Positions 34,843-46,166 of a stretch of 64,000 nt of DNA are shown piece after piece. The first letter of the stretch is position 1. Each line of letters starts with the position of its first letter. This DNA comes from Coniochaeta sp. PMI_546 (taxonomy: Eukaryota > Ascomycota > Sordariomycetes > Coniochaetales > Coniochaetaceae), in NCBI GenBank assembly GCA_021432605.1, contig MU271152.1, forward strand, positions 1 through 64,000. Reading direction: 5' to 3'. The position numbers were made by a program, and so were the translations under genes. The notes under the pieces are model-generated. The model was not told where the DNA came from. It worked only from the letters and a program-made list of their open reading frames with translations, and did no database searches.

Positions 34843-36244
34843 ATGGCCCCCAAACGCAAAGCCCCAGAGACCCCCGAAACGACTGGATCGGCGCGACGCT
34901 CGACGCGAATAAGTTCGTCAGGCAAGAAGAGCCGTTACTTCGAAGATGAATCTGTAGACGAACTGAGCCAGGAGGAGTACCCCGCGAAGAGGCGCACTGG
35001 AAAAGTAGTAAAGACAAAAGCAGTCGCCAAATCCAGTGCTAAATCTACACCCAACAAGCGTAAAAAGGTAGAATCAGAGGATGAAGACGATGACGTCTAC
35101 AACGACGATGATGAGGAATCCACACCAGAGGGTGCCGCCGACGAAGAAGGCAACGACGACTCGTTTGACGAAGACGCCCCTCCAAAAGTGACGTACATTC
35201 CCCTCCCCAAGCTGCGCGACACAGGCGGCATACCGTACGAAGACGACAGGCTCCACAAGAACACGATGCTCTTCCTCAAGGACCTCAAAGCCAACAACAA
35301 GCGAGTATGGCTGAAATGTACGTCTCCCCCCCCCCCCTTTTCCCATCCATATTCCCCGCATATATGGTGCTAATTACCATCAGCCCACGACGAAGAGTTC
35401 CGCCGCGCCCTGCGCGACTTCGACTCCTACATCACCACCCTCACCACGCACCTAATCTCCGCCGACGAGACGATCCCCGAGCTTCCGCTCAAGGACGTCA
35501 TCTTCCGCATCTACCGCGACACGCGCTTCTCCAAGGATCCCACCCCCTACAAACCGCACTTCAGCGCCGCCTGGTCGCGCACCGGCCGCAAGGGCCCGTA
35601 TGCGGTGTACTACTTGCACGTGCAGGCGGGCGGCGGCAGTTTTGTCGGTGGGGGTCTGTTCTACCCGCCTGCCGAGCCGCTTGGGAGGGTCAGAGCGTCC
35701 ATTGACGAGCGGCCGTGGCGGTGGAGGAGGGTTCTCAACGACCCTGACTTCAGGAGGACGTTTCTGGAGGGTGCCAAGGCCAGTGAGGAAGGGGCGGTTG
35801 CGGAGTTTGTCAAGAGGAATAGGGAGGGGGCATTGAAGACTAGGCCGAAGGTGAGTTGTTTCCTTAGCTTGAGTGCTGGGGGGGGGGTTAACATTGGAAG
35901 GTGAGTTTTTTTTTTTGGTAACTAACTGACTGGTGACTGGGGATAGGGGTTCAACCCTGACCACCGGGATATCGAGCTGCTGAAGCTCAAGAGCTTCACG
36001 GTGCAGAAGAAGGTGCCTGATTCGGTACTCACTGATAAGAACGGGCAAGCTGAGATAGCACGGATACTTGGTGCTATGGTACCGTTTGTAAGTTTTCATA
36101 TCTGTCCAAGGCATCTTCTATGAATCCCCGCTAACTGTTCGGCTGAAGATAACACATCTCAACCGTATTGTCATGCCTGACCCTGGGGACGACGATGACT
36201 CGGATGAGGACGAAGAAAACGAAAATGACGAGGATGAAGAGTGA
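34843..36244 (+). CDS. DUF2461 (TIGR02453) family protein with acidic, basic N-terminal tail
   Basis: Four exons (34843-35317, 35384-35850, 35947-36087, 36149-36244) join in frame to 392 residues. The N-terminal 120 residues are disordered, with Lys/Arg clusters (PKRKAPET, PAKRR, NKRKKVE) that could act as nuclear localisation signals, then acidic runs. The folded part begins near KLRDTGGIPYEDDRLHKNT and contains FRIYRDTRFSKDPTPYKPHF and YYLHVQAGGGSFVGGGLFYP, the hallmark segments of the DUF2461 family. A second acidic run closes the protein. The family occurs in bacteria and fungi; its biochemical role is not established. Nuclear location is inferred only from the tails. Confidence 0.88.
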
Positions 36245-36649
36245 TTTGAAATGTCTATTGGCTGCTTCGGGTGTCGGTTGACCGGTTAACTTGGGGCTCA
36301 TCCGGACCACAGGGTCTGGTTATAGAGGTTCTGGCTGTGGTCTCGGCGTTCAACTTGGAACTAAGAACTCTCTATGATACCGATTTTGAAGACAACTTTT
36401 GGGGCGTCTCATACAACTCGTGTCACAATATTGCGCTGGTATATGTCCTCTGGTAGGCTCTGAGAGCAGTGAAAATAGACATGTCAGCTGGTTCAACCAA
36501 GGTCAGTCACCGGGAGATATGCAGTTATATCTCCCACCAGTGACACCCTTCAATGGACATACATACACATCTATCTCTTCAGATGACGCTTTATACTCGA
36601 ATTCAGCCATATATGCACGTTAAATTTTTGACATGCAAACAAATGCCGT
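36245..36649. other. Short convergent intergenic region
   Basis: These 405 bp lie between the 3' ends of the DUF2461 (+) and GH92 (-) genes. Nothing else is visible. Confidence 0.5.
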
Positions 36650-39295
36650 TCATCCAGCACTATCCACAAAGGGGTGACTGGGCGGTAAATCTCCATCCCC
36701 AGTCCCCCAAGTGCCCTCCTTCTCTCCCACGGTAAGCTCCAGGACACCGCCCTTCATAAAGAACTCATGCGTAATCCAGCTCCTCGTATAGGTCCGCCCA
36801 TTCAGCTTCGCGCTCTGTATATACTTCTTCTCATACGTGGGATCAAAGTTCCTCACCCTGATAACAGCCCACTTGCCATTCCTAGCCCGCACCTTCGCCT
36901 CGGGGAAGAACGGCGGCGTGATCAGATAAACATCCTGCCCAGCGACAGGAAAGAAGCCCATATACGCAAACGCGCTGAACGCGCCCATAGCGCAGTCGTC
37001 GTTGCCCGGTATCCCGTTGATGCTCGCGTTGAACTGGGCCGGTATGTACTCGTGCGCCCAGTAACTGCTCAGCCCCGGCCTCCCGCCGTAGTGGAACTGG
37101 AACACCGTCAGAAACGCCTGCTCGTTGCCCATGTACGCGATACCAGAGGTGTGGAAGTACGTCAACCTCTCCACGAAGCGCTCCTTGCCGCCCATGGCGG
37201 CCACGAGGGAGGCCATGTCCTGCGGCACGAAGAAGCTGTACAGCCAGGGGCTGCCCTCGTACGTGTCGAAGGCCGTGTCGTAGTAGCAGCTGTGCGTCTG
37301 GTAGATGGGGCTGCAGGTGCGCGTGTTGTGGTACCGCCACGTGCCGTCCACGAGCTTGGGCTGGAGGAAGCCCACGAACTCGCTCTGGATCACCTCCCCG
37401 CGCGGGTCGCGGTAGAGGTCTTTCTGCCCCGCGTTCCAGAGGTTCTTCCAGTTGGCGCTGCGGGAGTGGTATTTGCGGGCATCGGCTCGCTTGCCCATGC
37501 CTTCGGCCATGAGGCCGATGCAGAAGTCGTCGTAGGCGTACTCGACTGATCGCGAGATGGTGCGGCTGGACGGGCCCGTTCCGTTCTTGTCTTCGTCGTT
37601 CCAGGGGATGTAGCCTAGCTCGTGCCAGCTGACTAGGTTGCCTCTGCCTTCGACGCCCCAGTTCTGAGGTTCAACTTCCGCATCCGATACGACGGCCTCG
37701 TAAGCCGTGTCCCAGTCAATGCCGTCCGTGATGTTCTTAACAAACGCGTCGGCAAGGACGATGTCGGCATTGGAACCCCCCTGCGTGAAACCTTTACAGA
37801 AACTCATCCTGCAGTCCGGTAGCTTTCCGACGTGCCTGTATATGTCAACCAGTGCCCGCACCATCTCCGTCTGCGCAACCGGGTCGATAATCGTCAGTAG
37901 CGGGTGTTGGGCGCGGAACGAGTCCCAGATGCAGTAAAAACTGTCGTAGTAAGGCTCCGTCGAGTTCCACCCCTGATTCTCGCCAGTATAGTTCTGCGGC
38001 GACAGCATGGTCCGATACAGCCCAGACCAAAACGTGGTCTGCATCTCCTCGCTCACACCAGTAGCATCAACCTCGACCGCCTCCAACTTCCTCTGCCACT
38101 CCTCCCTCGCAGCCTCGTGGATCCTCTCGAACCCAAAGTCCGCAATCTCCCTCTCCGCATTCTCACAAGCCTGATCCACAGAAATGAACGAGACCCCAAC
38201 CCTCGCAAGAATCTCGTCCCTCTCGGGCCTCTCGAAGTGCAGCCACGCACCGCTTGACCCGCCCGGGTTATAGAACCCCGGCTCGCTCCCGTCAATCCAC
38301 TTGACCTCCTCGCTGGCATTGTTCCTCACAAACGTGCCCGAGGTCCTGATCTTCGCTCCCCTGAAATCCGCGCAGAAGTAGGCCAGATACTGCCCAATCC
38401 CGAAACTGGGACTGTACACCCCATCTCCTATTATCCTCCCCGTGTCGGGAAACACCTCGATCCCTCCGTTACTCCTACTGTTCGCCAGATCGACCAGATC
38501 AACCAGCACAAGCGGACTGTACGGCACCTCCTTGCCGTCCACACTCACGCTTTCCGTGCCGGGGAAACCAAACCTGTACAGCGCAGTGTGCTCCGTGACA
38601 GTCATCTCCGCCCGCACCGAGTTGGTGAGGTTGATACTGAAATACCCCGGGCTCGCGACCGCAGACCCGTTGACACGGTCCGTCATGCGCTCCAGCATGG
38701 GGTACTTGCACCGGGCGAAGTCGTCGCCCGGACAGCCCGGGTGGACGAACAGGGGGAAGTTGCCGAGTGACGGAGACCCGCCTGTCCCGGAGTCGTGCAT
38801 GTGCGAGAAGCCAGTGATCGAATTGTCGTCCGACACGAAGCCGGCCGCGTTCTCGGCCACAGACATTGTGTCTGCCACGGCTTTGGCCATACCTAAATCG
38901 GCCAAGTTTTTGTCAGCGACAGGGGATCTAGCCGCAAAATGATGGGAACAGGGCAAACTCTTACCATACGGCAGACTCGCGCCAGGAAAGACGTGGCCTC
39001 CGTTCGTGGTCCCGATTAGGGGGTCGACATATCTGAGAATATGGGCAGCAGCCGAGCCTCTGGAGCTGAAGGAGCTGGCAACATCTGACCCGAACATGAA
39101 GAAGACCATCGCCCGGCCGATGTGAAGCTCCGGCTTGGGCAGCATGAGAAAGACGCAGAAGGCGGCGAGGGCATATAGCAGGACTCTACTCCGGCGAGGA
39201 AAGGTGGTGAGGCGGAAAGACGCCATGCCGGCCGCCTCCGCCTTGCGGTAGGGCGAACCCGTCCTCCTCATCGTGAATGAAGGCGGGGGTTCCAC
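36650..39295 (-). CDS. GH92 alpha-1,2-mannosidase, membrane-anchored or secreted
   Basis: The frame is open for 881 codons, but a canonical intron (GTAAGA..TTTAG, 38964-38893, 72 nt) interrupts the conserved GASLPYG-MAKAV segment. Splicing restores it and gives 857 residues. GH92 enzymes are calcium-dependent exo-alpha-mannosidases. Visible signatures are HMHDSGTGGSPSLGNFP, YYDSFYCIWDSFRAQHPL, the NWKNLWN segment and GNDDCAMGAFSAF near the C-terminal (alpha/alpha)6 barrel, where the usual form is GNDDCG-x-x-S-x-W. A basic N terminus followed by one hydrophobic span (about 38-52) suggests a type II signal anchor in the secretory pathway. Several N-x-S/T sites are present. The substrate would be mannose-containing N-glycans or wall mannan. 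Confidence 0.92.
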   Translation of the reverse strand: MEPPPSFTMRRTGSPYRKAEAAGMASFRLTTFPRRSRVLLYALAAFCVFLMLPKPELHIGRAMVFFMFGSDVASSFSSRGSAAAHILRYVDPLIGTTNGGHVFPGASLPYGKSLPCSHHFAARSPVADKNLADLGMAKAVADTMSVAENAAGFVSDDNSITGFSHMHDSGTGGSPSLGNFPLFVHPGCPGDDFARCKYPMLERMTDRVNGSAVASPGYFSINLTNSVRAEMTVTEHTALYRFGFPGTESVSVDGKEVPYSPLVLVDLVDLANSRSNGGIEVFPDTGRIIGDGVYSPSFGIGQYLAYFCADFRGAKIRTSGTFVRNNASEEVKWIDGSEPGFYNPGGSSGAWLHFERPERDEILARVGVSFISVDQACENAEREIADFGFERIHEAAREEWQRKLEAVEVDATGVSEEMQTTFWSGLYRTMLSPQNYTGENQGWNSTEPYYDSFYCIWDSFRAQHPLLTIIDPVAQTEMVRALVDIYRHVGKLPDCRMSFCKGFTQGGSNADIVLADAFVKNITDGIDWDTAYEAVVSDAEVEPQNWGVEGRGNLVSWHELGYIPWNDEDKNGTGPSSRTISRSVEYAYDDFCIGLMAEGMGKRADARKYHSRSANWKNLWNAGQKDLYRDPRGEVIQSEFVGFLQPKLVDGTWRYHNTRTCSPIYQTHSCYYDTAFDTYEGSPWLYSFFVPQDMASLVAAMGGKERFVERLTYFHTSGIAYMGNEQAFLTVFQFHYGGRPGLSSYWAHEYIPAQFNASINGIPGNDDCAMGAFSAFAYMGFFPVAGQDVYLITPPFFPEAKVRARNGKWAVIRVRNFDPTYEKKYIQSAKLNGRTYTRSWITHEFFMKGGVLELTVGEKEGTWGTGDGDLPPSHPFVDSAG
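38893..38964 (-). other. Stop-free 72-nt intron in the GH92 gene
   Basis: Donor G|GTAAGAG and acceptor TTTAG|GT flank 72 nt, a multiple of three with no stop in the host frame. Retention would insert 24 residues between LPYG and MAKAV, a segment otherwise continuous in the family. Confidence 0.75.
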
Positions 39296-40593
39296 GTTTT
39301 ATCTCAACCCCCCTTCGGGATGATATTAGAGTGTCAGTCTTGGCCCAGCATGCTCTTGGGTACACAAAAGTAGCTCTTAGCGGCTACCTGCCGGGGGATC
39401 GGAGGTAAGATGTGAAATCATCAAGATCTGGGCACAAGCGACGGCAAGTATATGGAAAGGGAATGTCAAAGATAGCTCCAAGTAGCCAGAATGGCAGTCA
39501 ACTGTCACACATAACCCAAGATCACATATAATTCACGTTAAAACGAAACCAGATTCAGGACATAGGATCGAAAGAGGACAGTTAGCGAGAATGGACAGCA
39601 AGTAGTGCCGGGGTAAGCAGGTAATGGTTGCAGTGCCAAGTCTTCCTCGGGGCTGCTGGCAGTCTCGGCAGGGGAAGATCGCTGGACCAAGACTTGTCGC
39701 CAGATGGATGAATAGAAGAACATTGGCCAACAGAGCCCGGAAATAATAAAAATGATAAAATTGAGCTACGAAAGTCTGGCTCATCTTGCTCTCAGATCCA
39801 GCCGCCCCTCCGGCCGGCGAGAATAAAATCTTCCTCGACGGGACGGACAATCAATGCGAATTGTCCATATCAGGACGTTCAAAGTTGAGATGTCAGGGGG
39901 GGTAAGAAGGTCTTCCGCTGCTGAATTGGGAAAAGAGCTTCTGGCAGCCGCCCTGCTCTAACCGAAAATCGCTAGACTCAGTAGGCTTCTCCAATTCAAT
40001 CCTCCGGCTGAATTAAAGTTCTTGGCGCATGCGGGGAGCCTGGGATGTACCACATCTTCAACTTCAGGTTGCTCACTAGAACGAAGGGATCGAAAGCGTG
40101 AATTGACTATTTGGCTCAAGCTCAACCCTAGATGTTTGTGCTCTGGTCAATTACGTACTCAGCGGCGGTCAAGAGACACAAGCATTATTCTCCTAGAATT
40201 ACCTCTAGACAGAGGTTACATCCTTCGATCTGACGACCGTAACACCATCTCGATTTCGTCGTGGATTGAAGATACAATGTGGCGATGTTTAATCAAATAT
40301 GTCAAAAGCTTATAGTGACTTACTCTACATTACATTTCTTGGTCCAAGTGCCGGTTTCGGCGCCAGAACTTGACACGTTCGGTTTAAGAGACTGTGAAGA
40401 ATCACACTGTGACAAGGGCGATAAGGTCAACAAGTTGTGGCTTGTAGTCATCACTATGAACCTACTTAGTGCCTTGGTTCCATGAAGCTATAAGCCAGTG
40501 CAGCCATAACGTCATCTCTAGTACCATTCCACCATTGTCATTAACATATCATTCCCAAAAGGGGGCTCCCAAACCAGCAACGGCCAGCTCAGC
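39296..40593. other. Intergenic region between GH92 promoter and HUL5 3' end
   Basis: No gene is supported in 1.3 kb. Open frames (39533-39850 minus, 40022-40315 plus) are short and featureless. It contains the GH92 promoter on the left. Confidence 0.5.
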
Positions 40594-43500
40594 TCAGCTC
40601 AGATCAAACCCAGCACCACTGGTAACAGCATAGAGCAGCTTGCTCTTCAGTGTCTTCGCAGACCTATACTGCGGCAGCTTGAGCAGGTTGACGCAGGTGC
40701 TCGCGCTCGGCAAGCGCTCCTGGTCCGTCCCGCCGTCGCGGATCGTGAACTGCGGCTTCAGCTGGCTGAACCCCAGCAGCGGCGCCCGCGGCGTGCTGGT
40801 CACGTACTTGAGCACGTCCCTCCGCTCGTGGTCCTCGAGGCCGTGCATCACTTCCCAGAACATCTGTACCGTGGGGTGCTCCTGGCCGTCGTCGCCGATC
40901 TGGTACACGCCGCTGTACTGCGTGTTGGCGCGGAGGTCCTCGACGTCGATTTCCGACGAGTCGCCTCCCACGAGACGCTGTAGTTCGTTTTGGTTGAACA
41001 TGCTGAGCCACCCGGGGTCGATGATGGCGCCCAGGCCGCGGAGAAACGCCTTGGTCTGCGCGTGTGGTTGCACCGCTAGTCGATGCCGTGCTACGTAGCT
41101 GATATAGAGGGGCCGGTTCTCGTTGGTGACGGGGGTATTCTCGCCGTTAGGTACTAGGTTGCGGGTCACTGTGCGCACCGGCTCGCCCGGATATGAGATC
41201 TGATCGTTGATGGTGAAGTCAAGACCGAGCTCGCTGACATCGCCGGGGTAGTTCTTGAGGTTAAGCATGCCCTGGTATAGCTCGTCGTCCATTTCGCGGA
41301 GATCATTGATGTTCGCCCGGTAGGCTGTCTCTGATCCGGAAGTCGCCCATTTGAGCAGGAAGAACGGGGCGAATACAATGTCGATCAGAATACCTTCGTA
41401 AAGGCACTTGCCGATAATTCGGCCGAGGAACTCATATTCACGCAACAGTTCGTTGACACTCTCGTGCCACTCGGGCGAGCCTTTTGGTATTCCCGCTTGT
41501 CGTAGTACTTCGAGTCGCTGGTCGAGCGCACATGGGTTAGGGTAGAATGCGTTCTTGTTGTTTGCCACCATCAAGCTGTGTTGGTCCGTAAAAGCTTCCT
41601 TCGTCACGCTCATGAGAAATTCTTTGGTCACGCCTCCGCCGTCGATGCCCGCCTCCACAGTATCGAACTGGTCAACGAAGGTGATCTGGATCGGTTCTTT
41701 CAGCCCGTCTCCAAGCTGGTAAAACTCTTTGAGGGCATCGTGGAACACCTGGCCTCTCTTGACCTTCGCCTCGTGGCGAGCGAGCGTATGGCTTGGCCGC
41801 GCGCGTGGATCAAAAGGATCCGACGTCTGGCTCATGACCCACAGGCGCCATCGATCGGGATCGACATGTCCGCCTCTCCGCCTGTGTTTGTCGAGACCGA
41901 CAAACTGTCGAAATATCTGCACCCGAGTTTCGAAGGGAATGACAAACGGCATCTTCCGTAAGATTTCAAGTTTTGGCCCGATTGCGGCCAGCATCCTCTC
42001 CTTGTTGGCCAGCCTCTGCTGTTTCCGAAGCAGCTCAAGCCGGGCGTTGCGAGAGCGCTGAAGACCCGCTTGGCTCATGGAACGATATCCTTCGTCCTCC
42101 ATTGGCTCATCCTCGTCAACGACACGCCCATCCTCCCCATCCTCTTCCTGCTCTCTAAGCTCGTGTTGTCTTTGCTCCTCGAGGACAACCGCCTGTAAGA
42201 ACGATTCCATATTGAATTTTGACGTCATGAGCCAGTGACCTTCCGGCAAAAACCGCCTCCGGGAGTCTCGCTCGTATAGCATCCGCATCGCTGTGGTGAC
42301 AATGCTCCTGAAAGTGCTGAAGTCGATGCCTGATATGACAGAGAACGTCTCCGCGTTCTGAGCTTGTGATGGCGATGTTTGCGATGATTTTGGTGTTGCT
42401 GACGGAGACAGGAAGTCCCCCAGGCCTCCTGAGGTCTGAGTCTTGGCGAGATCGCCTTCGTGAAGCTGAGCTGCATTGTACAAAAGGGTAAATCCGAGAT
42501 GCTTGAGAAATAGTGTGAGTCCCTTCAGGTCATCCAGAGGCAGACAGCTCTGCCGCAATCTAGAAGGGGCCGCAACCTGGCTCATAGCCGTACCGAGGCC
42601 GCTGAAGAAGTCGTCATCGTCAGTGAGTCTGAGTACAAACACATACAGCTCGAGGAACAGGAGAACGCTCCGCCATTCTTGGTCCCATTTCGACCCATGT
42701 CGAGAAGATGATACAGCCTGGAGTCTGCCACGACGGAGCAGGTCTAGAGTTGCGTCCTCACTCGACATGATAACGGAGAAGATCGATGTGTTGCGCATAG
42801 CCTTCCAAAAGAACTTGACCGCAGGCAGGCGACCAAACGGAGTCTGAATGTCTGCCAGGAACAGACGCATGCGGACATCATCCCCATGAGCCGGAAATGA
42901 CCGGATGATAGTGAGCGTATATGCAGCGAGCAGACTAGCATCTTCGAAGTCTTGCCCGATGTCTCCGGAGTGGTTTCTGGCCTAAGTTAGCTCCTATATC
43001 AGAAGCACAGGGACAACAGATGACGTGGACTTACAAGGTAAACCTTTCCAGCAGGTCCGAGATACCTTCCTTCCGTACCAAGGAGCTTAGCTGCTCATGA
43101 ACATACAGGGGCAAAGCATTCGGGGAATCAGTGGATGCTTCCTCGCTCGGCGACGCGAAGCCAATCCTGATCTGGCCGGAAAGCGCCGATAGCTGTATGT
43201 ATAGCGCCTTCAGGTTGATCGAGTGCAGTGAGCCGGCAGGGTTGGCTCGCAGCAGGGCGATGAAGTGAGCCAGCAGCCACAACTCTTTATCCTGTGCGGT
43301 TGCGACGCTGCCGCTCCTCGAATAATATGTAACAACAGCTTGGGAGAGCTTTGCGATATCGATATCGTTCGAGAACACGTGTATGCTCTTCTCGAAGACG
43401 GACAGGTCTGGCTGGACTAGGAAGGATGCGACGAGCTCGTGGTAGGCATGTTGGGTAAAAGACCCTAGACATCGAGTCAGTTCTCTAGTTGCCGGTCCAA

Positions 43501-44294
43501 AGTTTGTACTGAGGAAAGACATACCGGTCGCTTGAGCACCGAGTGGGCTAGTCACAGCTTGGACGAGTAGTGACAGGTACGCATCCTCAGTTAAACAACG
43601 GCAGCATTGTCCGACGACGGAATAATATTCCCCTAAGACATCCTTAACAGCTTGGGGTCTGCTGTGGGTGATTGTGTTGAGTAATTCGAGGTATACTAAG
43701 CTGTGATGATGGCCTGAGTATCGTGAGTCGCTGCGACAAGAACTGTTAGCAAGAAGGAGCCAGGAAGGCACGAAGGCAGCGGAGGCATGATTTCTGGATG
43801 GCTTACGCTTCTAGAGCTCTGATAACTGCTCGGCTGAGCTTGTTTAACCTTGCAGGATGTATTTGGCCCGAGTCGAAGGGCGTCAAGGAGGTCTGAAGAA
43901 GGTCCTTGCCCAGCCGTGCGAGTCGTTCCAGATCGGTGGGCTGAGAAGCATCGAAGACGGACATCAGCAAAGGGAACGCTTGTCGAATCCTGTCCTCGAC
44001 ATCTAACATGGAATCGGAGCTATAGATGTCATCGAACTCGGCGCGGTATGCAGCCCGCAGATTCCGCCTGACCCTGTGCGCTCTCCATACTCTCTGAATG
44101 TTGTGGACGGCTTGTCGTCGCTTTCTTTCTTGTTGTCTCTGTTGGCGCTCAGCGGCAGCATCTGCAACAGTTTTGGAGGCACCGGTTGCCGCGCCAGTGC
44201 CCCAGGATGTAGCAGCGAAGGGGTTAGAGTTCTTCTGGCCGCTTAGATTAACGTTGCGTGGCCGGCGGGAGTTCCCCGAGAATGTCGGGAACAT
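40594..44294 (-). CDS. HUL5: HECT-type E3 ubiquitin ligase, HUL5/UBE3C type
   Basis: Four exons (44294-43807, 43730-43525, 43464-43035, 42976-40594) join in frame to 1,168 residues. The N terminus MFPTFSGNSRRPRNVNLSG and an IQ-like basic helix (NIQRVWRAHRVRRNLR, 65-80) are characteristic of the HUL5/UBE3C group. The C-terminal HECT domain contains DQFDTVEAGIDGGGVTKEF and NENRPLYISYVARHRL, and the catalytic cysteine Cys1136 in SASTCVNLLKLP, 33 residues from the end. Yeast Hul5 extends ubiquitin chains at the proteasome and handles misfolded proteins. Exon 4 acceptor choice is important: only CCAG|AAACC at 42977/42976 keeps the frame, not the nearer TTAG. Intron 2 (43524-43465) is 60 nt and stop-free. 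Confidence 0.92.
43465..43524 (-). other. Stop-free 60-nt intron in the HUL5 gene
   Basis: Donor G|GTATGT and acceptor TCTAG|GG flank 60 nt, with a CTGAC-type branch sequence near the 3' end. The frame stays open through it, so retention would add 20 residues between QAT and GSFTQ. Confidence 0.7.
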
Positions 44295-45540
44295 GTCTGG
44301 TGGGGGTTAGCGATCGTTGCCAGAAGTCGCAGACAGCGGATCGGTTGGGTCAGGATCAAGTTCGGGATAATGGGTATTCGATTAAGGATCGCGGAAGTCT
44401 TCGCTGTCGTGGTACAGATGGAACTGCCGGCCGGACTCCCACCAGTTGAACACGCCACCTGTTTCACGAGTGCTGAAGCTAGTGTAGATATGAGGTACGA
44501 AGGGTTGTCTCGCTTTGGGTGAAGATGGCGAGGCGAGGTCGGCGCCTTCCAGAATGTTCAGGCTCGCGATGATGACAGAGCTCCGGGATATGTACTGAGT
44601 ACTTCTCCTTCCTCGGTTAAGCAGGGGTATCATGAATCACACAGCAGATGCAAAAATGCCGTTAAATCCTTGCAACAAGGCAGCCCAGTATGAGATCAAC
44701 AGATCAAAGCGGCATCCTATTTGGAATTCTCATATACTGGACCTACATGAGCTTTTTGGAGACTGGATTCGAGTTCATGGTACGCCCTACCCACCTAGAC
44801 CAACATCATGGGCATCACTTGCCGCGCTTGAGCCGATAACGATAAGCGTTCCCTGTTGGATGAGGGACTCCCGTCGTCTATCTACCTTACCATAGTAGAG
44901 AGGTACCTTAGGTAAGTACCTTTTAGTTAATGGAATATGCTTATATAATCGCAGGTTTGAACGCTTGGAGTTCCTTTAAGCTGCCGTTGCAGATTCCGTC
45001 TGGAAAGGGAAAGCCGCAGAAAGAAATGTCTGGGACAATATGTAAGGCACAGATGTAAGGTTTGAGGAACCTTGTTCTTGATATAAGCCATGAGCGACCA
45101 CTGAATGTCCGTTTACGCTCATAGAGCGTCCAAGTGACAGACTGCTCACCGACAACAGCGAGCTCTAAGCTTTGCAGGTACCCGGTGATCCGGAGTCGCG
45201 AGACTTCAAGTGCCACTTCATCCGCTCAGTGAGTGATGACAAACAAGCAGCCGACCTTTGCAGCCTCAGATCTGATTCGCAGGCAGCGTGGTACGGTGAA
45301 TCTGCTCCGAATGAAGTGCAGTGCCACTGAGTGTCAGGAGTGTGAAGGCAAACTGAAGGAAAGTACCTAAGGTAAGGTACCCTAAGTTGTCCCGAGTCCA
45401 ATGTAGAATTTGCCCCACCAAGCGACCAAAGTACAACTGTACAACACGTCTAGCGCAGTTAAGGCAAATTACATAACCTCCAATTTTCACGGCTTCACAC
45501 TCACGTGTGATTCCGTGGGAACAAACTTTAACGGGGCAAG
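44295..45540. other. Intergenic region upstream of PAB1
   Basis: This divergent spacer contains the HUL5 promoter on the left. Two clusters of the palindromic TACCTAAGGTA motif occur at about 44901-44925 and 45364-45386. No gene is supported; frames such as 44632-44895 have no features. Confidence 0.5.
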
Positions 45541-45549
45541 TCCAAATCG

Positions 45550-45790
45550 TGAAAAAAAATCTGTAAAGGTGGTCGTAGATCTATCTGCCCGCCTCTTTAC
45601 ATCGCTTCTTCTCCTCTCCTCCTCAACCACTCAACCAACTTATCCTCCCCCAAAGAACCTCTTTTCAAAATCCCTCAGGGAGTCTGTCGAGTGCGAACTA
45701 GCCATCTTGGTTTTTGTTCCCATTCACGTCTTTTCTGTCGCGTCTAAAACTTCGCAAAAAAATTTGAAAATCACCAAAAAAACCACAATT
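45550..45790 (+). promoter_or_regulatory. Pyrimidine-rich start region and A-rich leader of PAB1
   Basis: A run of A (45552-45559), then a CT-rich block (45601-45635), then clustered A tracts (45747-45790, with runs of 7, 4 and 7 A) lie 380-620 bases upstream of the PAB1 start. If transcription begins at the CT-rich block, the A tracts lie in the mRNA leader. Oligo(A) leaders in PABP mRNAs of other eukaryotes bind the protein itself and repress translation. Confidence 0.4.
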
Positions 45791-46026
45791 CGACACTCGT
45801 CGACCACCCAATCCGAAAATCACCTTTCGCCCATACATCTCGACTACCCCTTGACATCACCTCCCGCCTCCCGTCTCCATTCCCCATCGAACTATCACCC
45901 CTTCATTCCGTCGAGCTTCGCCTTAACGGTATCTCTTTGAATCTCACCTCGAGATTCGCTTTGTCTATCGCTCGCCTCTTCGACGCGGTAACCTCTTTGA
46001 ACTCGATCCCCGCCTTGGATTCTTAG

Positions 46027-46140
46027 GTACGTGTTTGTCACCGCCTGACAGCATTGCACGCATCTCTCTCTCACCCTCTTCCGTCTACGACAAGTCGCAT
46101 GCTTTCACGATAAGACTCTGACACCCATCACTCTCCCCAG
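46027..46140 (+). other. Probable 5' UTR intron of PAB1
   Basis: GTACGT at 46027 and a CTCCCCAG acceptor ending at 46140 bracket a 114-nt intron, 26 bases before the start codon at 46167. Leader introns are common in highly expressed fungal translation genes. Confidence 0.6.
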
Positions 46141-46166
46141 ACACCAAGCCTAATTAATCCCTTATC

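Noticed and set aside
42977-42990. Use of the TTAG acceptor just upstream for the last HUL5 exon
   Set aside because: Joining there shifts the frame and reaches a stop; the CCAG acceptor ending at 42977 keeps the conserved TLTIIRSFPAHGDDVRMRL frame.
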